This document shows positions 49,447 to 51,301 of a DNA stretch of 51,301 nt, one piece after another. The stretch lies in assembly GCA_943359335.1 (NCBI GenBank), contig CALRHC010000005.1, positions 1 to 51,301 of the forward strand. The letters run 5' to 3'. Under the pieces are notes generated by a model. The model had not been told where the DNA came from, made no database searches, and saw nothing but the letters and a program-made list of their open reading frames with translations. A program made the position numbers and the translations under genes. This DNA comes from Candidatus Yanofskyibacteriota bacterium (GTDB lineage Bacteria; Patescibacteriota; Minisyncoccia; JACQLN01). The first letter of the stretch is position 1, and the number at the start of each line of letters is the position of its first letter.

Positions 49447-50997
49447 TCACTGCTTCTGGGTTACACCAATTCTGGATTTAGGTGTAACCCAGAATCCCAT
49501 ATATTTACCTAACATCAATCTTGTTTGTGCTTCTAATGCTGGAATGGATCCAAAAATTATTGTGGTAAACGGAACCAATATCCATTGTAGCAACATCCAA
49601 ATATATTTTCCTTTTCCATATTGCGGTGGGCGTGGTGGCAAAAGGTTCATACTAATTACGGCCGAAGAAATTAACCCTACCATGGCCAATGTCATTATTA
49701 CACGTGTAATGCGGGGCAAATTATACGAAAGCACTGTTAGGTTAAAAGCCGAACCGCCCAAAAGCACCGGCAACCAACCCATCAAGAAAATAATTAAAGC
49801 ATTAGTTGCCCAAGAATAATATCCTTCAACTAAATTAAAACCGTGGCGCAATTTCTTACCCAAAGATAATTCTTTATTTTTTATAAAAGCAAAAAGCACA
49901 TAAACTAAATTCTCTGTTCCCCAAGCCCAACGACGCTGTTGTTTGTACAAAGCTTTCATACTCTTCCAAAAAGTTGAATCAACCGCGGCGTCCATATAAA
50001 CCGGAGCGTATAAAGAAACTGTTTCATAGTTTCCGTTATAAAAGTTGTAGCACTGCCAAAAAATTCTAGAATCCTCCGAAACAATATTCGCCTGCCAAAA
50101 ACCGACCTCTACCAAAGTTTTAAAACTCATAGAATGGCTAGAAAAAGTAACCTGCCTTTCTGGACGTTCTTGCTGCATGGTTAACCAAAAAGTAGAAGAA
50201 AAAGAAACTACTCGGGCTAACGCCGGAGCTTCCCAAATATTGTTGGTAAAAATAGAAACTGGCTGGAAAGAAGCTCTTTCTGGGTTAGGGTGCGAAATAT
50301 ATTTATGCGTAAGCAAAGAAAAATATTGTTCCCAAACATTTGTATCTACATCAAAAACCGAAACTATTATTTTCTCGTATGGTAAATGTAACGGATCAAT
50401 AACTTCTTCTTTTACACGCTTCCCTGCCCAAGTTTCGTTGGAACCCTTGCCAGCTAGTTCGCCAGCAATATTATCTGGGTGAACTGTTACTAAGAATTTA
50501 AAAAATTTACTGCCAAATTTATTTCGTAAAAATTCGGCTGTTTGTTTAGGTTCTTCGCCACCACGCTCTTCCAAAGCCAAAACCACAATCATTTTGCTGG
50601 TATCGTATTTTGAACTTACCAAAGCTTCAAAAGTTGGTTCCACAACTTCCAGAGGTTCTTTGTACATTGGCAAAATTATTAAATGCCAATAATCTTCCCA
50701 GTTAGAATTTTCTTTGAGGCGAGCCCACCAATCTATTTTTAAATTTTCTTTCATTCGCTTGTAACCCGAACGCAAATGGAAAGATAAATATAAAACTTTT
50801 ACAAACCAGTAAGTATCGAAAAGAATAATAAAAACAGCCACCCAAGCTGGCTTAAAAATTGAAAGTAAAACCAAGCCAATAAGCGTACCCCAAGCCAAAA
50901 CACCGGGCATAATTTCTAATGCTCGGTAGATTCTTCTATCGCTCTTGCTTTCGATTTCCGTAGCGCGGCCAACACGCAAATACCATTTGTTATCCAT
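49447..50997 (-). CDS. Membrane-bound GT2 glycosyltransferase, polysaccharide-synthase-like
   Basis: 516 residues. Two N-terminal helices (about 31-65), a cytosolic GT-A domain and about four C-terminal helices. The nucleotide-sugar site is marked by ILPMYKE near residue 107, FDVDTN, SEDSRIFW (acid/base region) and QQRRWAWG (the QxxRW product-binding motif). These fit processive enzymes such as cellulose- or chitin-synthase relatives, or envelope polysaccharide synthases; product unknown. No PilZ domain is seen. tRNA-Glu lies upstream. Confidence 0.85.
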   Translation of the reverse strand: MDNKWYLRVGRATEIESKSDRRIYRALEIMPGVLAWGTLIGLVLLSIFKPAWVAVFIILFDTYWFVKVLYLSFHLRSGYKRMKENLKIDWWARLKENSNWEDYWHLIILPMYKEPLEVVEPTFEALVSSKYDTSKMIVVLALEERGGEEPKQTAEFLRNKFGSKFFKFLVTVHPDNIAGELAGKGSNETWAGKRVKEEVIDPLHLPYEKIIVSVFDVDTNVWEQYFSLLTHKYISHPNPERASFQPVSIFTNNIWEAPALARVVSFSSTFWLTMQQERPERQVTFSSHSMSFKTLVEVGFWQANIVSEDSRIFWQCYNFYNGNYETVSLYAPVYMDAAVDSTFWKSMKALYKQQRRWAWGTENLVYVLFAFIKNKELSLGKKLRHGFNLVEGYYSWATNALIIFLMGWLPVLLGGSAFNLTVLSYNLPRITRVIMTLAMVGLISSAVISMNLLPPRPPQYGKGKYIWMLLQWILVPFTTIIFGSIPALEAQTRLMLGKYMGFWVTPKSRIGVTQKQ

Positions 50998-51036
50998 AAC
51001 TAGTCAAAAGTCCGCCCAAAAGCGGACCCAAGATTG

Positions 51037-51110
51037 TAGCGCCAACGGGATTCGAACCCGTGTTACAGGGTTGAAAACCCTGCGTCCTAACCAGGCTAGA
51101 CGATGGCGCC
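51037..51110 (-). tRNA. tRNA-Glu (TTC)
   Basis: Acceptor GGCGCCA/TGGCGCT with a terminal G-U pair, anticodon stem CAGGG/CCCTG, loop TTTTCAA (anticodon TTC), T-arm CGGGTTCGAATCCCG. CCA not encoded. Confidence 0.94.
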
Positions 51111-51166
51111 ATACAGCCCTAAAACTTGTTTTATAATACAACTGTGGCTATTATTTGTAAACTGAT

Positions 51167-51301
51167 ATGAAGATACTAGCTATAGAAACCAGCTGCGATG
51201 AAACAGGTATAGCCCTAATTGAGTCCGATTCCAAAGGCAAGGCTCGTCCCGTTAGAGGCAGAGGGTCGCTGCGAGCCCTCGCGGCCTCTAACGGGATTAA
51301 A
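51167..51301 (+). CDS. tsaD: tRNA threonylcarbamoyladenosine synthase TsaD, partial, with in-frame palindrome
   Basis: The first 45 codons are visible; the gene runs off the right edge. MKILAIETSCDETGIALIES is the conserved TsaD start (ASKHA ATPase). With TsaB and others it makes t6A37 in tRNAs that read ANN codons. Codons 28-43 come from a 48-bp palindrome (51248-51295) that keeps the frame and adds 16 residues, PVRGRGSLRALAASNG, in the variable loop after the first strands. A TATTAT box lies 12 nt before the ATG. Whether the gene remains intact beyond the window is unseen. Confidence 0.85.
   Translation, partial: MKILAIETSCDETGIALIESDSKGKARPVRGRGSLRALAASNGIK
51248..51295. mobile_element. 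Palindromic element inside tsaD (family B)
   Basis: CCCGTTAGAGGC and GCCTCTAACGGG form a perfect 12-bp end stem; inside, AGGGTCG and CGAGCCCT extend it. The ends match 3696-3811 except AGAAGC versus AGAGGC. Length 48 is a multiple of three. Confidence 0.75.

Noticed and set aside
1-51301. CRISPR arrays, prophage modules or complete insertion sequences
   Set aside because: No regularly spaced repeats, no cas genes, no transposase or integrase, and no phage structural genes were seen.

Overview
The window looks like a chromosomal segment of a Candidate Phyla Radiation (Patescibacteria) bacterium, most likely of the Parcubacteria/Paceibacteria type. The evidence is AT-rich DNA, short spacers, an S10-spc ribosomal cluster lacking rpmD (L30) between S5 and L15, few biosynthetic genes, almost no Shine-Dalgarno (SD) sequences ahead of housekeeping genes, and several surface or glycosylation proteins of unknown function. 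UGA acts as a stop codon: prfB (RF2) is present with its own UGA frameshift site, so this is not a UGA-recoding Gracilibacteria/SR1 lineage.

Layout. 1-1.9 kb: partial mitochondrial-type PheRS gene, a membrane protein, an inverted-repeat element and a probable small structured RNA. 1.9-9.6 kb (minus strand): secreted protein, peroxiredoxin, superoxide dismutase, cysteine desulfurase, an SD-led unknown gene, an SPOUT methylase, an MFS exporter and two envelope proteins. 9.9-16.9 kb: RluA pseudouridine synthase, L19, tRNA-Leu, LOG-family hydrolase, a membrane channel-like protein, GT-C and GT2 glycosyltransferases, DnaQ-like nuclease, C39-like peptidase. 17-28.9 kb: CCA-adding enzyme, Tag glycosylase, tRNA-Gln with a GIY-YIG gene, a second GT-C protein, FNR-like reductase, ftsX-ftsE-prfB, TIM-barrel isomerase, DedA, pentapeptide protein, SurA-like protein and FtsB/DivIC. 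28.96-29.26 kb: a strong candidate for an unassigned structured RNA of about 300 nt. 29.3-41 kb: secY, 19 ribosomal protein genes in the usual order, rpsJ and tuf, all on the minus strand. 41.1-45.2 kb: an agmatinase/deoxyhypusine-synthase-like fusion, tgt and two small unknown genes. 45.2-51.3 kb: tRNA-Ser (two), tRNA-Arg and tRNA fragments, recG, small SD-led genes, a membrane GT2 glycosyltransferase, tRNA-Glu and the start of tsaD.

Three themes stand out. First, gene expression: many genes have a -10 box only 6-10 nt upstream of the start codon and no SD, which suggests leaderless mRNAs, while a minority of orphan genes carry strong SDs. Second, short palindromic or inverted-repeat elements are scattered through the window. 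One has a 6-bp target duplication that splits a SOD-peroxiredoxin TAATG junction, one lies in frame inside tsaD, and three sit inside duplicated tRNA fragments next to intact tRNA genes. Third, two minus-strand loci have a promoter, a series of stems and an intrinsic terminator but no convincing protein, and are candidate new non-coding RNAs. The fused polyamine enzyme and the FARS2-like PheRS are the most unusual proteins. All calls come from reading the sequence; no database search was run.
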